Below are positions 10,576 through 20,234 of a stretch of 64,000 nucleotides of DNA, piece by piece. How positions within the stretch are numbered: position 1 is the first letter of the stretch; each line of letters begins with the position of its first letter. Under the pieces are notes generated by a model. It did not search any database and was not told the origin of the DNA. It saw nothing but the letters and a program-made list of their open reading frames with translations. Location: positions 1-64,000 of the forward strand of contig JADKJH010000001.1 of the NCBI GenBank assembly GCA_016722505.1, given 5' to 3'. The stretch comes from Holophagaceae bacterium. GTDB lineage: Bacteria; Acidobacteriota; Holophagae; Holophagales; Holophagaceae. The translations under genes were made by a program, and so were the position numbers.

Positions 10576-11162
10576 CCCACCTTGCTCACAAGGCCCTTGG
10601 CGTCCTTATGGTACTTCTGGTCGTAGGTTGTTGTGGCCTCGCCCTGGGCATCGAAGGCCAGGCGCTCGCCCCGTTCGCACATGTGACCGATGAGCTTGGC
10701 GGGCACACCCGCCACCATGGCGTAGGGGGGCACATCCTTGGTGACCACCGCCCCGGCGGCCACGAAGGCGCACTCGTGAAGGGTGACACCGCACACGATG
10801 GTGGCATTGGCGCCGATGGAGGCGCCGCGTTTGACCAGGGTGGTCACATAATCTGCGCTGGTGTTGCGCGGGAAGAGGCAGCGTGGCGTGGTCACATTGG
10901 TGAATACCATGCTGGGGCCGCAGAACACGTAGTCTTCGAGAATGACCCCTTCGTAGAGGCTGACGTTGTTTTGGATCTTGCAGTAGTCGCCAATCCGCAC
11001 ACCGTTCATGACCATGGTGTTCTGGCCGAAGACGCAGTTCTTTCCGATCACGGCCTTGGGATACACGTGGGAGAAGTGCCAAATCTTGGTCCCTTCCCCG
11101 ATTTGGGCACCCTCATCTACGATGGCGGTGGGATGGGAGTATGCGGGCTTTTCCATGGTCAC
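10572..11162 (-). CDS. wbpD: Left-handed beta-helix N-acetyltransferase
   Basis: 196-residue hexapeptide-repeat acetyltransferase. Repeats run from about residue 12 to 150 (for example IGENCVF-like, VFGQNTMV, IGANATIVCGVT), ending with VPPYAMVAGVPAKLIGHMC, the classic C-terminus of this family. WbpD acetylates the 3-amino group on the UDP-2-acetamido-3-amino uronic acid. Three bases separate it from wbpA, and its stop overlaps the wbpE start. It acts in the cytoplasm. Confidence 0.9.
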   Translation of the reverse strand: MTMEKPAYSHPTAIVDEGAQIGEGTKIWHFSHVYPKAVIGKNCVFGQNTMVMNGVRIGDYCKIQNNVSLYEGVILEDYVFCGPSMVFTNVTTPRCLFPRNTSADYVTTLVKRGASIGANATIVCGVTLHECAFVAAGAVVTKDVPPYAMVAGVPAKLIGHMCERGERLAFDAQGEATTTYDQKYHKDAKGLVSKVG

Positions 11163-11165
11163 TCC

Positions 11166-12505
11166 TTACAACAAGACAACATTGGCCTTGGGGCCATCTA
11201 CCCGCTTCAAGGCGTTGCGGGTATCCAGGATCTGGGCAGATTCCTTCACCACCAGGTCATAGTCCACGGCGGTGTGATCGGTCAGGAGCAAAACAAGGTC
11301 AGCTTGTTTCAGGGTTGCCGCAGTGAGGGGAACGCTATATAGGTCATGGCCTTGCTCAGTGAAATGGGCGATATGGGGATCGTGGTAGGTCAGGGCGGCG
11401 CCTCGCAGAGCCAGCAGGTGCAGCACCTCGGCGCTGGGGCTTTCCCGGGGATCATCCACATCCTTTTTGTAGGCCACGCCCAACACCAGGACCTTTGCGC
11501 CCCGCAGGCCCATGCCCCGGTCGCTAAGGAGGCGCATGGACTTCTCCACCACGAACTCAGGCATGCGGCGGTTGATCTCTCCGGCCAGGGCAATGAAGCG
11601 CGTATTGAAATTGAACTCCCGCGCTTTCCATTCCAGATAGTGGGGATCCAGGGGGATGCAGTGGCCACCTACGCCGGGGCCGGGGTAAAAGGGCATGATG
11701 CCAAAGGGCTTGGTGAAGGCTGCGTCCAGCACTTCCCAAACATTGATGCCCATGCGGTCGCAGAGCAGGGTCAGTTCGTTCACTAGGGCGATGTTCACGG
11801 CCCGGAAGGTGTTCTCGAAGACCTTGGTCATTTCCGCCACGGCGGCACTGCTGACGGGCACGATGTTCAGGATGGTCTTGCGGTAAAGGCCACCGCCACC
11901 CGTCGACTGGCGGCATCAGAGGCCCCGACCACCTTGTTGGTGTTCTTGGTGGTGTAGCGGGCGTTGCCGGGATCTACTCGTTCGGGACTGTAGGCCAGGA
12001 AGAAGTCTTTTCCAGCCTTGAGCCCGGTGCTTTCCAGAATGGGCTGCATCACATCATCCGTGGTGCCGGGGTAGGTCGTACTTTCCAGGCTGATGAGCTG
12101 GCCAGGGCGCAGACGTTTGGCAATCTCGCGGGTCACGGCCTCGATGTACTGGAGGTCGGGGTTCAGATTCTTGGTCAGGGGGGTGGGTACGGCGATGACC
12201 AGCACATCCATCTCGCCCAAGCGATCCATGTCCGTGGTGGCTTGGATATAACCGCCCGACACCAACGCCCGTAATTCCTCGTCCTTCACGTCGCCAATGA
12301 AGTTCTTTCCCTGGTTGACCAGGTCCACACGGGTGGCGCTACGGTCGAAGCCCAGGACCTTGAATCCGACCTTGCCCTTCTCAACCGCAAAGGGCAGACC
12401 CACATAGCCCAAGCCGATGACACCCACCTTGGCGGTGGTGGCTTCGATACGCGCTAGGAGATCTGCCACCAATTCAGGTGTAGTGGTGGATGCGGAAGGG
12501 GTCAT
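11166..12505 (-). CDS. wbpA: UDP-N-acetyl-D-glucosamine 6-dehydrogenase (one frameshift)
   Basis: UDP-sugar dehydrogenase of about 446 residues after repair. The Rossmann motif GVIGLGYVGLPFA is near residue 28, then YSPERVDPGN. After the break come GPGVGGHCIPLDPHYL, with the catalytic cysteine, and VLGVAYKKDVDDPRESP. One T is missing from a run near 11895; restoring it reads AFYRKTILNIVPVSSAAVAEM. The start overlaps the wbpB stop (ATGA). It oxidises C6 of UDP-GlcNAc using NAD in the first step of the acetamido uronic acid pathway. Confidence 0.9.
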
Positions 12506-13569
12506 AATGATTTTCTTTCGAAATCGCGTCCCAGTGGAACAGATTGGGGCACGTAATGAAGGAAAACCTCTCGGCCCGTGAAGGCGGATTCATAAAGCGC
12601 GTTGATGATTTCCAAAGACTTGCGGCCTTCCAGCCCCGCCAGCATGGAGTTCCGGCCGGATTCCAGGCAATCCAGCACATCCAGGTAGAAAGGCAGATGG
12701 CCAAAGCCGTAGACGTTGGGGGGATCGGTGATGAGCTTATTAATTTCCTCATCGGCTGGTTCGGATTCCTGGAAGTTCCAGGTGACGGGGCGGTTCACGC
12801 TGAAGCCGCCGATGACTACCGAGGCTTTCTCGCCCAGTATTGAAATGCTGCCTTCCAAATCCTTGGGACGTGTGGCGGTGGTGGCCTCGACCACACCCAG
12901 AGCGCCGCTGTGGAATTTCAGGACCGCCACTCCGGTGTCCTCGGCTTCGATAGCCGCCAGGCGCGTGGCGACATAGGATTTCACACTTTCCACGGGGCCC
13001 ATGAGCCATTGCAACAAATCAATGTGATGGCTGGCCTGGTTGGTGAAAACACCCCCATCCGACTTCCAGGTGCCACGCCAGGGATCCTGGTCGTAATAGG
13101 CCTGGTGGCGGGCCCAGCGGATCCTAACGGTACCCAGCACCATCTTGCCGAAACGCCCTGCATCCACAGCCTTCTTGAGAGCCTGGATGGGGGGATTGAA
13201 GCGGTTCTGCTTCACCACAAACAGTTTGGTCCCACAGCGTTCGCAGGTTTCGATAAGTTGGTCAGCCTTCTCAAGGGTCAGGGACATGGGCTTTTCCACC
13301 ACGACCACCGGCACATGCGGGGCCAGTTCAATGCCGACCTCCGGGTGGGATCCCGAATCCGTAAGAATGGACACGATATCGGGCTTGGTAGCCTTCACCA
13401 TGGTTAGAGCATCGGTGAAGGCCGGAACCTTCCATTCCGTTGACACCTTGTTCACTCGGTCTACTTGTACGTCGCACACAGCGACAAGCTTCAGGTTCGG
13501 AATCTGCTCGATGACCTTGAGGTGTCGCTCGGAGATCCGCCCACATCCCACCAGGGCAATGGTTTTCAT
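12502..13569 (-). CDS. wbpB: UDP-GlcNAcA 3-dehydrogenase, Gfo/Idh/MocA family
   Basis: 355-residue oxidoreductase with the N-terminal NAD fold IALVGCGRISERHL and the substrate loop VVEKPMSLTLEKAD, whose EKP lysine is the family catalytic residue. WbpB forms the 3-keto intermediate used by WbpE. It heads the wbpBADE run and lies 62 bases downstream of wzc. Neighbour identity makes the pathway assignment stronger than the family alone would. Confidence 0.88.
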   Translation of the reverse strand: MKTIALVGCGRISERHLKVIEQIPNLKLVAVCDVQVDRVNKVSTEWKVPAFTDALTMVKATKPDIVSILTDSGSHPEVGIELAPHVPVVVVEKPMSLTLEKADQLIETCERCGTKLFVVKQNRFNPPIQALKKAVDAGRFGKMVLGTVRIRWARHQAYYDQDPWRGTWKSDGGVFTNQASHHIDLLQWLMGPVESVKSYVATRLAAIEAEDTGVAVLKFHSGALGVVEATTATRPKDLEGSISILGEKASVVIGGFSVNRPVTWNFQESEPADEEINKLITDPPNVYGFGHLPFYLDVLDCLESGRNSMLAGLEGRKSLEIINALYESAFTGREVFLHYVPQSVPLGRDFERKSL

Positions 13570-13631
13570 GAATCAGCTCCTCAGTTCAGGTAATTTTATA
13601 ATTGTATCTAATAATAAATTTTTTTCGTAAT

Positions 13632-15851
13632 CTATTTCTTATACCCGTAATGATACGCATACCGATAGTACCGATACCCCACATTCATCAACATCACATC
13701 ATTAAAGATGCAACCCTTGGGCTTGATGCCTGCGGTTTCAAAGCGCTTGATGGCGGCTTCGATTTCGTCCAGGGTGTGGGCCTTGGCTTTGGCGACCAGC
13801 AGGGTGGTGCCAACGTGACGGCCAATGATCACAGCATCGGTGACCGCCAGGACGGGGGGGGCATCTATGATCACGAGGTCGTAAACCTGGCAGATTTCCA
13901 GGATGAATTCGCTGAAGCGGTGGGACATCAGCAGGTCCGAGGGGTTGGGTGGCAGCGTGCCGCTGGTGATGATCTCCAAGCCTGGAATGTCCGTGGTGCG
14001 GACCGCTTGCCGCCAGGGTTTCTGCCCTGAAAGGATTTCCGACAGTCCACCCAAGGCCCCAGACCGGTGTTCCAGGCCGAAGTAATGGTGCAGATTGCCC
14101 CGGCGCATATCGCCATCCACCAGCAGCACCCGGTTGGCGGTGCCTCTGCTCTGGGCCAACAAGACGGAAAGATTGCTGCTGATAAAGGATTTACCGATGC
14201 CTGGTGCGGGCCCCGAAACCATGACCACACGGTTGGGTGCATCGCTCATGGTGAAACTTAATGAGGTCCGCAGGCTGAGCAGGCTTTCCACCGCCAGATC
14301 TTCGGGGTGGTCCTTGGCCAGAAGATGGGCGCCGGGGGTGTGGAGCTTCATACGGCGGAATTCAGCGGTCTGCAAGTCGCTATGGGGGATGGTGACCACC
14401 ACCGGCAGGCCCAAACGGCTTTCGATCAGGCGGGGATCTTCCACCCCCTGATGCAGGGCGCGACGCAACAGCGTCAGGCCGATCCCTGAAAAAAGGCCAA
14501 GCAGCGTAGCCAACCCCACTACCGTGGATTTTTGCGGCTTGATGGGGGTCCTGGTGGGCATGGCGTGGTCCACAATGCGGGCGTTGCCGACCTCGCCGGC
14601 CCGGGTCACCTGAAGTTGCTGGGCGCTGTTGAGCATGGCGGTGTACAGCTCGGTGTTCACCTGCACATCCCTTGAGAGGCTTACCACTTCCTGCTGGGTT
14701 TTAGGCAGACCCTTGATCTTGGTGTTGATGCTGCCGGATTGGGTTTGCAGCTTGGCGATCTGCTGGTTCAGGGTGGCCACCACATCGGCGCCTTCTTTGT
14801 AGGTACGCAGCAGTTCATCTTTTTTCTGCTTGAGCTGGAGGATCTGGCCTTCCATGTTCACGCTCTGGGTGAGGATGAGCTGGGCTTCCTGGGGCAGATC
14901 CACAGAGCCTGAGCGGATGCGGAACTGGTTCAGGCGATCCTCGGCGGCATCGAGCTTGGCCTGCTGCATGGGCAACTGCTCTTGTAGAAACGCCAAGGGC
15001 TGGGAAGCTTCTTCGGCCTTGCGCTCGATATTCTGGCGCACGTACTGGCTTACGATCTCGTTCAGGATCTCGGCGCCCCGCCCAGGGTGGCGGTGCTCAA
15101 AACTCAGGCTCAGGATATTGCTCCACTTGCCCTTTTCGGTGACGGTCAAATCCCCACGAAGGGCCTCGATGGCATCGAGCAGAGGTTGGCGCGACAGGTT
15201 GAAGCGCTGGCCCGGTTTGCCGGTGAGGCGGCGCACCTGAAGCACCAGGGTCTGGCCCTCAAAGGTGGCCTTGGTTTCATCGCCCACCTTGCCGGTGGCC
15301 AAGAGCTCCTTGTTAGGGCCTTCCCAGCGGAAGGCGCCGTTCTCCAACGCAATCACCTTGAACGGAGTCTCCCGCAGATAATTGGGCAGCTCAAAGCGTT
15401 CGATGGCCAGTTCGGGGGCATCCGTGCGGCCCCGTACTCGCGCATCGCCGATGAAGCGGTTGTAGACGGGGCTGGCCTTGATATCCAGGGAAAGGGTTTC
15501 CACGGTGCGTCCCAGCACCAGGTTGCTTTTGATGATCTCGATCTCGGCCAGGGACCGGGGGGTTTGATCCAGCATGCCGCTCATGGCTTCCATCATCGGA
15601 TTGGTGCTTTTGCCTTTTTTGTCCTCGATCTGCAGCATGGCGTTCACTTGGTAGATGGGGCTTTTACGCCAGGCGTAATAACTGCCCATCGCCATGGCCA
15701 CTACGGTGGTCCCCAGGATCAGGTAACGGCCGTCCCACAGATTGGCCAGCATCTCGCCCAGGGAGACAGCGCCTTCATCATCCTGAAGGTTGGGCCGCAT
15801 GGGAGTCTGGGTAGAGGCGTCGGCAGGGTTGGGGTCGTGATTGGGGAGCAT
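13632..15851 (-). CDS. wzc: Polysaccharide co-polymerase and tyrosine autokinase
   Basis: 739 residues. The N-terminal Wzz domain has a membrane segment near residues 45-65 and KSPIYQVNAMLQIEDK. A long coiled-coil region carries FRIRSGSVDLPQEAQL and a second membrane segment lies near residue 445. The cytoplasmic BY-kinase has Walker A SGPAPGIGKS (about residue 545), Walker B LLVDGDMRRG and a C-terminal tyrosine cluster YRYYRYAYHYGYKK. It should control chain length and gate Wza, reversed by the Wzb-type phosphatase at 20.2 kb. A nearly identical second copy lies just upstream. Confidence 0.93.
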   Translation of the reverse strand: MLPNHDPNPADASTQTPMRPNLQDDEGAVSLGEMLANLWDGRYLILGTTVVAMAMGSYYAWRKSPIYQVNAMLQIEDKKGKSTNPMMEAMSGMLDQTPRSLAEIEIIKSNLVLGRTVETLSLDIKASPVYNRFIGDARVRGRTDAPELAIERFELPNYLRETPFKVIALENGAFRWEGPNKELLATGKVGDETKATFEGQTLVLQVRRLTGKPGQRFNLSRQPLLDAIEALRGDLTVTEKGKWSNILSLSFEHRHPGRGAEILNEIVSQYVRQNIERKAEEASQPLAFLQEQLPMQQAKLDAAEDRLNQFRIRSGSVDLPQEAQLILTQSVNMEGQILQLKQKKDELLRTYKEGADVVATLNQQIAKLQTQSGSINTKIKGLPKTQQEVVSLSRDVQVNTELYTAMLNSAQQLQVTRAGEVGNARIVDHAMPTRTPIKPQKSTVVGLATLLGLFSGIGLTLLRRALHQGVEDPRLIESRLGLPVVVTIPHSDLQTAEFRRMKLHTPGAHLLAKDHPEDLAVESLLSLRTSLSFTMSDAPNRVVMVSGPAPGIGKSFISSNLSVLLAQSRGTANRVLLVDGDMRRGNLHHYFGLEHRSGALGGLSEILSGQKPWRQAVRTTDIPGLEIITSGTLPPNPSDLLMSHRFSEFILEICQVYDLVIIDAPPVLAVTDAVIIGRHVGTTLLVAKAKAHTLDEIEAAIKRFETAGIKPKGCIFNDVMLMNVGYRYYRYAYHYGYKK

Positions 15852-15881
15852 TGAGGCCTTGAGGTGATGGGGGGGTGTCAG

Positions 15882-15958
15882 GTATGAGGTATGAGGTACG
15901 AGGTACGAGGTATGAGGTATGAGGTACGAGGTAAGAGCAAAGAGGTAAGAGCTAAGAG
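15882..15958. repeat. Heptad tandem repeat upstream of wzc copy 1
   Basis: Eleven consecutive 7-base units, GTATGAG, GTACGAG, GTAAGAG and close variants. The array ends about 30 bases before the ATG of wzc at 15851, that is, in its 5' leader on the minus strand (pyrimidine-rich CTCATAC on the coding strand). No CRISPR-like spacers are present. The rest of 15852-16012 holds nothing else I can identify. Such arrays can slip, so unit number could vary between cells. Confidence 0.9.
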
Positions 15959-16012
15959 GAGCGAAGGCGGCTTGGGCTATCGTTACAAAATGGCTGGGGA
16001 GATATAGATGAT

Positions 16013-18216
16013 TTATTTTTTATAACCGTAATGATAGGCATACCGGTAATACCGATACCCCACATTCATCAACATCACGTCGTTGAAAATGCAGCCCTTG
16101 GGCTTGATGCCGGCGGTTTCGAAGCGCTTGATGGCGGCGTGGATCTCGTCCAGGGTGTGGGCCTTGGCTTTGACGATGAGCAGGGTGGTGCCGGCCTGGC
16201 GGCCGATGATCACGGCATCGGTGACCGCCAGCACCGGCGGCGCGTCGATGATCACGATGTCGTAGGCCTGGGAGACTTCCAGGATGAAATCGCTGAAGCG
16301 GCTGGACATCAGCAGCTCCGAGGGGTTGGGGGGCAGGGTGCCGCTGGTGATGATCTCCAGGCCCGGCACTTCGGTGGCGCGGACCGCCTGCAGCCAGGGC
16401 TTTTGGCCCGACAGGATTTCCGACAGGCCGCCGGAGCGGTGGGTGAGGCCGAAGTACTGGTGCAGGTTGCCCCGGCGCATGTCGCCATCCACCAGCAGCA
16501 CCCGGCTGGCGGCCCCGGTCTGGGCCAGCAGGGCCGAGAAATTGCTGCTGACAAAGGATTTGCCGATGCCCGGCGAGGGCCCGGAAATCATGACCACGCG
16601 GTTGCGGGCGTCGCTCATGGTGAAACTCAAGCTCGTGCGCAGGCTGCGCAGGCTTTCCACCGCCAGATCTTCGGGGTGGTCCCTGGCCAGGATGTGGGCG
16701 CCCGAACCATGGATCTTCATGCGGCGGAATTCCTCCACCTGCAGGTCGCTGTGGGGGATGGTGACCACCACCGGCAGGCCCAGGCGGCTTTCGATGAGGC
16801 GGGGATCTTCCACCGCCTGGTGCAGGGCGCGGCGCAGCAGGGTCAGACCGATGCCCGCGAAGATGCCCAGCAGCACCGCCAGGCCCATCACTGTGGATTT
16901 CTGGGGCTTGATGGGGCCAAGGCTGGGCATGGCGTGGTCCATGATGCGGGCGTTGCCGATCTCGCCGGCCCGGGCCACCTGGAGCTGCTGCGAATTGTTG
17001 AGCATGGCGGTGTACAGCTCGGTGTTCACCTGGACATCCCGCGACAGGCTCACGATCTCCTGCTGGGTTTTGGGCAGGCCCTTGATCTTGCTGTTGATGC
17101 TGCCGGATTCCTTTTGCAGCTTGGCGATCTGCTGGTTCAGGGTGGCCACCACATCGGCGCCTTCCTTGTAGGTGCGCAGCAGTTCATCTTTTTTCTGCTT
17201 GAGCTGCAGGATCTGGCCTTCCATGTCCACGCTTTGTTTCAGGATGAGCTGGGCTTCCTGGGGCAGATCCACGGAGCCGGACCGGATGCGGAACTGGTTC
17301 AGGCGGTTCTCGGCGGCATCGAGCTTGGCCCGCTGCAGGGGCATCTGCTCCTGCAGGAACGCCAAAGTCTGGGAGGCTTCCTCGGCCTTGCGCTCGATGT
17401 TCTGGCGCACGTACTGCCTCACGATCTCGTTCAGGATCTCGGCGCCCCGGCCGGGATTGCGGTGCTCGAAGCTGAGGCCCAGGATGTTGGTCTGCTTGCC
17501 CTTCTCGGCGATCTTCAGCCCTGCTCGAAGTACATCCATAGCCTTTAGCATGGGTTGGCGGGAGAGGTTGAAGCGCTGGCCGGGTTCGCCCGTCAGGCGG
17601 CGCACCTGCAGCACCAGGGGTTGGCCCTTGTAGGTGGCCTTGGTTTCATCGCCACTTTGCCCGTGGCCAGGATTTGTTTTTGGGCCCTTCCCACCGGAAG
17701 GTGCCGTTTCCAAGGCGATGATCTTGAAGTTGGTACCCCGCAGAAAGTTGGGCAGCTCAAAGCGTTCGATGACCAGCTCAGGGGCATCGTGCGGCCGCGC
17801 ACCAGAGCATCGCCAATCAATCGGCCATAAGCAGGCGCGGCCTGGATATCCAGGGAAAGGGTTTCCACGGTGCGCCCCAGCACCAGGTTGCTCTTGATGA
17901 TCTCGATTTCAGCGGCGGACTTGGCGGCCTGGTCCAGCAGGCTGTTCAGGGCCTCCATCATGGGGCTGCTGCTGCTGCTCTGCTTGTCCTCGATCTGCAG
18001 CATGGCCTCCACCTGGTAGATGGGGCTCTTGCGCCAAGCGTAATAGTACCCCAGTGCCAGCGCCAGCACCGTGGTGGCCAGGATGATGTAGCGGCCATCC
18101 CACAGATTGGCCAGCATCTCGCCCAGGGACACCTCGTTTTCCACATCCGCGATATCGGGCCTGATGGGGCCCTGGGGGTAGATGTCGTTGGGGTGGATGT
18201 CGGGATTGGGAATCAT
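16013..18216 (-). CDS. wzc: Second polysaccharide co-polymerase/tyrosine autokinase (three frameshifts)
   Basis: Same architecture as the next gene and nearly identical over the kinase half: SGPSPGIGKS, LLVDGDMRRG and the same C-terminal YRYYRYAYHYGYKK. The N-terminal segment reads 18216 to about 17795; the long C-terminal segment reads from about 17660 to 16013. Alignment with copy 1 shows three single-base losses, near 17790 (GG to G), 17708 (AAAA to AAA) and 17655 (GGG to GG). Without them it would be about 734 residues. It is a tandem duplicate that may be specialised, for example paired with a different polymer. Confidence 0.85.
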
Positions 18217-18251
18217 GTGGGCCTATTGAGGAGTGGGGGTATAGGAGGGCT

Positions 18252-18363
18252 GAGAAGTTGAGAGTCGAGAAGTTGAGAGTCGAGAAGTCGAGAAGTTGAG
18301 AGTCGAGAAGTTGAGAAGTTGAGAAGTTGAGAGTTGAGGGTCGAGGGTCGAGGGTTGAGAGTC
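18252..18363. repeat. GAGAAGTT/GAGAGTC tandem repeat upstream of wzc copy 2
   Basis: About fifteen units of alternating 8-mers (GAGAAGTT) and 7-mers (GAGAGTC, GAGGGTC). The array starts 36 bases upstream of the second wzc ATG. The unit differs from the array in front of the first wzc, but position and purine bias are the same. Between 18364 and 18717 I see no gene. Confidence 0.88.
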
Positions 18364-18717
18364 GGTGAGCCGTGGGCTGTGAGGTATAAGCTAATGAGGA
18401 TATAAGGGGAGGGGAATCGCACCGTGGCACTCCGCCCCTGCTCTGTGCTTATGCTGTTTCGGGAATGGGTAGATGCGCTCTCGTACGATTTGGGGGTCGC
18501 TGAAATATGATCGTGCCAATTCGTCATGGAAGTAGTCCTTCTGTGTGGCTTAATCATTATGCTGTGGACCATCCAAGGCGAGCGTCACAAAATTGCCGGA
18601 AGGGCTCGGATTATTTGGATCCGTGTGAATCTGAGGCCAGGATTTAAAACGTGAAGCGGGCTACTTGCAATCGACGAGCCTCAGCTTGAAATACCAAATC
18701 CGAGGCGTATCGCTCTT

Positions 18718-18746
18718 GCAGTATCGGGCCTCAGGCCCGATACTGC
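18718..18746. promoter_or_regulatory. Perfect 14-bp palindrome before the AbiEii cassette
   Basis: GCAGTATCGGGCCT, a single C, then its exact reverse complement. It ends 17 bases before the first possible start of the nucleotidyltransferase gene and no T-run follows, so it looks more like an operator or RNA hairpin than a terminator. An operator for the cassette's own small DNA-binding-like protein is an inference. Confidence 0.5.
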
Positions 18747-18763
18747 TACATTGAGGATGTGTT

Positions 18764-19579
18764 ATGTGCCCAAAGCTTGGTGGACCATCTAATTCCAAAG
18801 GTGCAAAAATCCAGAAAGAATCGTCAGATCAGGTTCAATCCACACCGCTGAAGCCGATAGTTCATCCAACCAACGCCCATATGCCTAGTCATCCAGTGAA
18901 GACCTTCGTACCTGAGTTGCACATCCTTCCTGCAAACCAGCGGGACCTTTGGGAGTCGCTTCGCCCGCTCCAATATCGGGGGTTTGTGCTTTATGGGGGA
19001 ACCGCGATTTCGCTTCGCCTTGGGCATCGGGTGTCTGTTGATTTCGACTTCTTTTCTGATCTTCCATTCGATCACTCCTCCCTGCTTGCGGACCTCCCGT
19101 TCGCCGAGCGTGCTCAAGTCATCCAGGAGGCTCCCAACACGCTCACCCTGCTGGTTTCCCCCCCCAGCGGCACCGGAGAGGGTGTCAAAGTTTCTTTCTT
19201 CGGAGGACTGGCTTTGGGGCGGGTAGAAGTGCCGGAATCCACTACCGATGGTGTTCTGTTCGCCGCCTCCTTCCTTGATTTGATGGGAACGAAACTAAAG
19301 GTGATCCAACAGCGGGCGGAGAAGAAGGATTACCTCGACATCCACGCCATGATCCATAGCGGAGTTCGCCTTGATCAAGGTTTGGGAGCGGCGAAGGCTC
19401 TCTATGGCCGAGCCTTCCAGCCAAGCGAAGCCCTGAAGGCCTTGGTTTATTTTCAGGACGGTAATCTGAGTGAACTTCCTGGGCCGATCCGTATTGAGCT
19501 AATAGAAGCGTCCGCTTCGGTGGAAAACGTCCCTGAGATGAGCAGGATCTCATCACAGCTAGGAATTGGAGCTGTCTGA
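18764..19579 (+). CDS. AbiEii-type nucleotidyltransferase (toxin-like)
   Basis: 271 residues from the first ATG; a start at 18881 would fit the family better because the first 40 residues look non-conserved. The core is the AbiEii/DUF1814 motif YGGTAISLRLGHRVSVDFDFFS, whose Gly and Asp residues bind NTP and metal, followed by KLKVIQQRAEKKDYLDIHAM. Family members are type IV toxins or nucleotidyltransferases. It is the first gene of three joined by TGATG overlaps. The usual AbiEi partner is absent, so the antitoxin, if any, is one of the two small downstream proteins. Confidence 0.8.
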   Translation: MCPKLGGPSNSKGAKIQKESSDQVQSTPLKPIVHPTNAHMPSHPVKTFVPELHILPANQRDLWESLRPLQYRGFVLYGGTAISLRLGHRVSVDFDFFSDLPFDHSSLLADLPFAERAQVIQEAPNTLTLLVSPPSGTGEGVKVSFFGGLALGRVEVPESTTDGVLFAASFLDLMGTKLKVIQQRAEKKDYLDIHAMIHSGVRLDQGLGAAKALYGRAFQPSEALKALVYFQDGNLSELPGPIRIELIEASASVENVPEMSRISSQLGIGAV

Positions 19580-19878
19580 TGGATCGGGTCCTTGAGAAGG
19601 TCCTAATGCGAGATGCCGCTCGATACATTTGGTGGGAATCACCAGGTGAGGCAATGCTGCATCCAAACAGGGTGATCGCTCAGGTCATGAACATTGGAGA
19701 TCTAGAGGATGCCCGCGAACTTCTCCGCTTAGCCGGAAGAGAATCGTTCCGGGAAACGATCATGCACTCTGAACCGGGTTGGTTCAACCCGCGATCCTGG
19801 CATTACTGGCACTATGCGTTAGGCCTCTGTGACCCATCCACTGCCGTTCCTTTGATGCCTGTTCGAAGGTTCCAGTGA
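19579..19878 (+). CDS. Small protein of the AbiEii cassette
   Basis: 99 residues, no recognised domain. It is rich in tryptophan near the C-terminus (GWFNPRSWHYWHYALGL) and starts with the A of the preceding TGA. Translational coupling on both sides argues that it is a real gene working with the nucleotidyltransferase. Function unknown; an antitoxin or adaptor role is only inferred from position. Confidence 0.65.
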   Translation: MDRVLEKVLMRDAARYIWWESPGEAMLHPNRVIAQVMNIGDLEDARELLRLAGRESFRETIMHSEPGWFNPRSWHYWHYALGLCDPSTAVPLMPVRRFQ

Positions 19879-20108
19879 TGCCTCGGCCAATTGCATTGCC
19901 TGAACCGTGGAAAACCCTGGCTGAGAAATTGGGGGGCGTGGGAGCGCTGGCGGAGTCCCTGGGTGGAGTTGATCCAACCACCTTGCGGCGGTGGGCACGG
20001 GGCAGATTGCCAAACTGTTCTGCCAGAGCGCTCATCCTTGCTGTTTTCAAAAAGCACGGGATTGTTGCGCCGGTATTTGGGATCAGCGATCCTAAGCGCG
20101 TGTTTTAA
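19878..20108 (+). CDS. Small helix-turn-helix-like protein of the AbiEii cassette
   Basis: 76 residues starting at the ATG that overlaps the previous TGA. The middle (GALAESLGGVDPTTLRRWARG) has the spacing of a helix-turn-helix. It could repress the cassette through the palindrome at 18718-18746; both points are inferences. The 126 bases after it to the phosphatase gene contain nothing I recognise. Confidence 0.6.
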   Translation: MPRPIALPEPWKTLAEKLGGVGALAESLGGVDPTTLRRWARGRLPNCSARALILAVFKKHGIVAPVFGISDPKRVF

Positions 20109-20234
20109 AAGTAGTTGCGGCATGGCCGGGGTTCGGACGGCCACGGTGAGGGTGTGAAGGCACACCGGCGCGGACCGCACCCTGGCGCGAGGCCGTCACC
20201 GGACCACCTTAGAGCGTTTCCAATTCTCCAATGC

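Noticed and set aside
16031..17548. 505-codon plus-strand ORF opposite the second wzc
   Set aside because: It is the antisense of a clearly coding, GC-rich gene; its translation is Gly/Asp/His-rich with no motif. The same applies to long ORFs opposite wbpE, wbpD, the aldehyde dehydrogenase and the TPR kinase.
15882..18363. Tandem arrays near wzc as CRISPR
   Set aside because: Units of 7-8 bases with no spacers and no cas genes.
18213..18572. Minus-strand ORF rich in STLN/RPST repeats upstream of wzc copy 2
   Set aside because: It is the translation of the tandem DNA repeat; no start signal or conserved domain.
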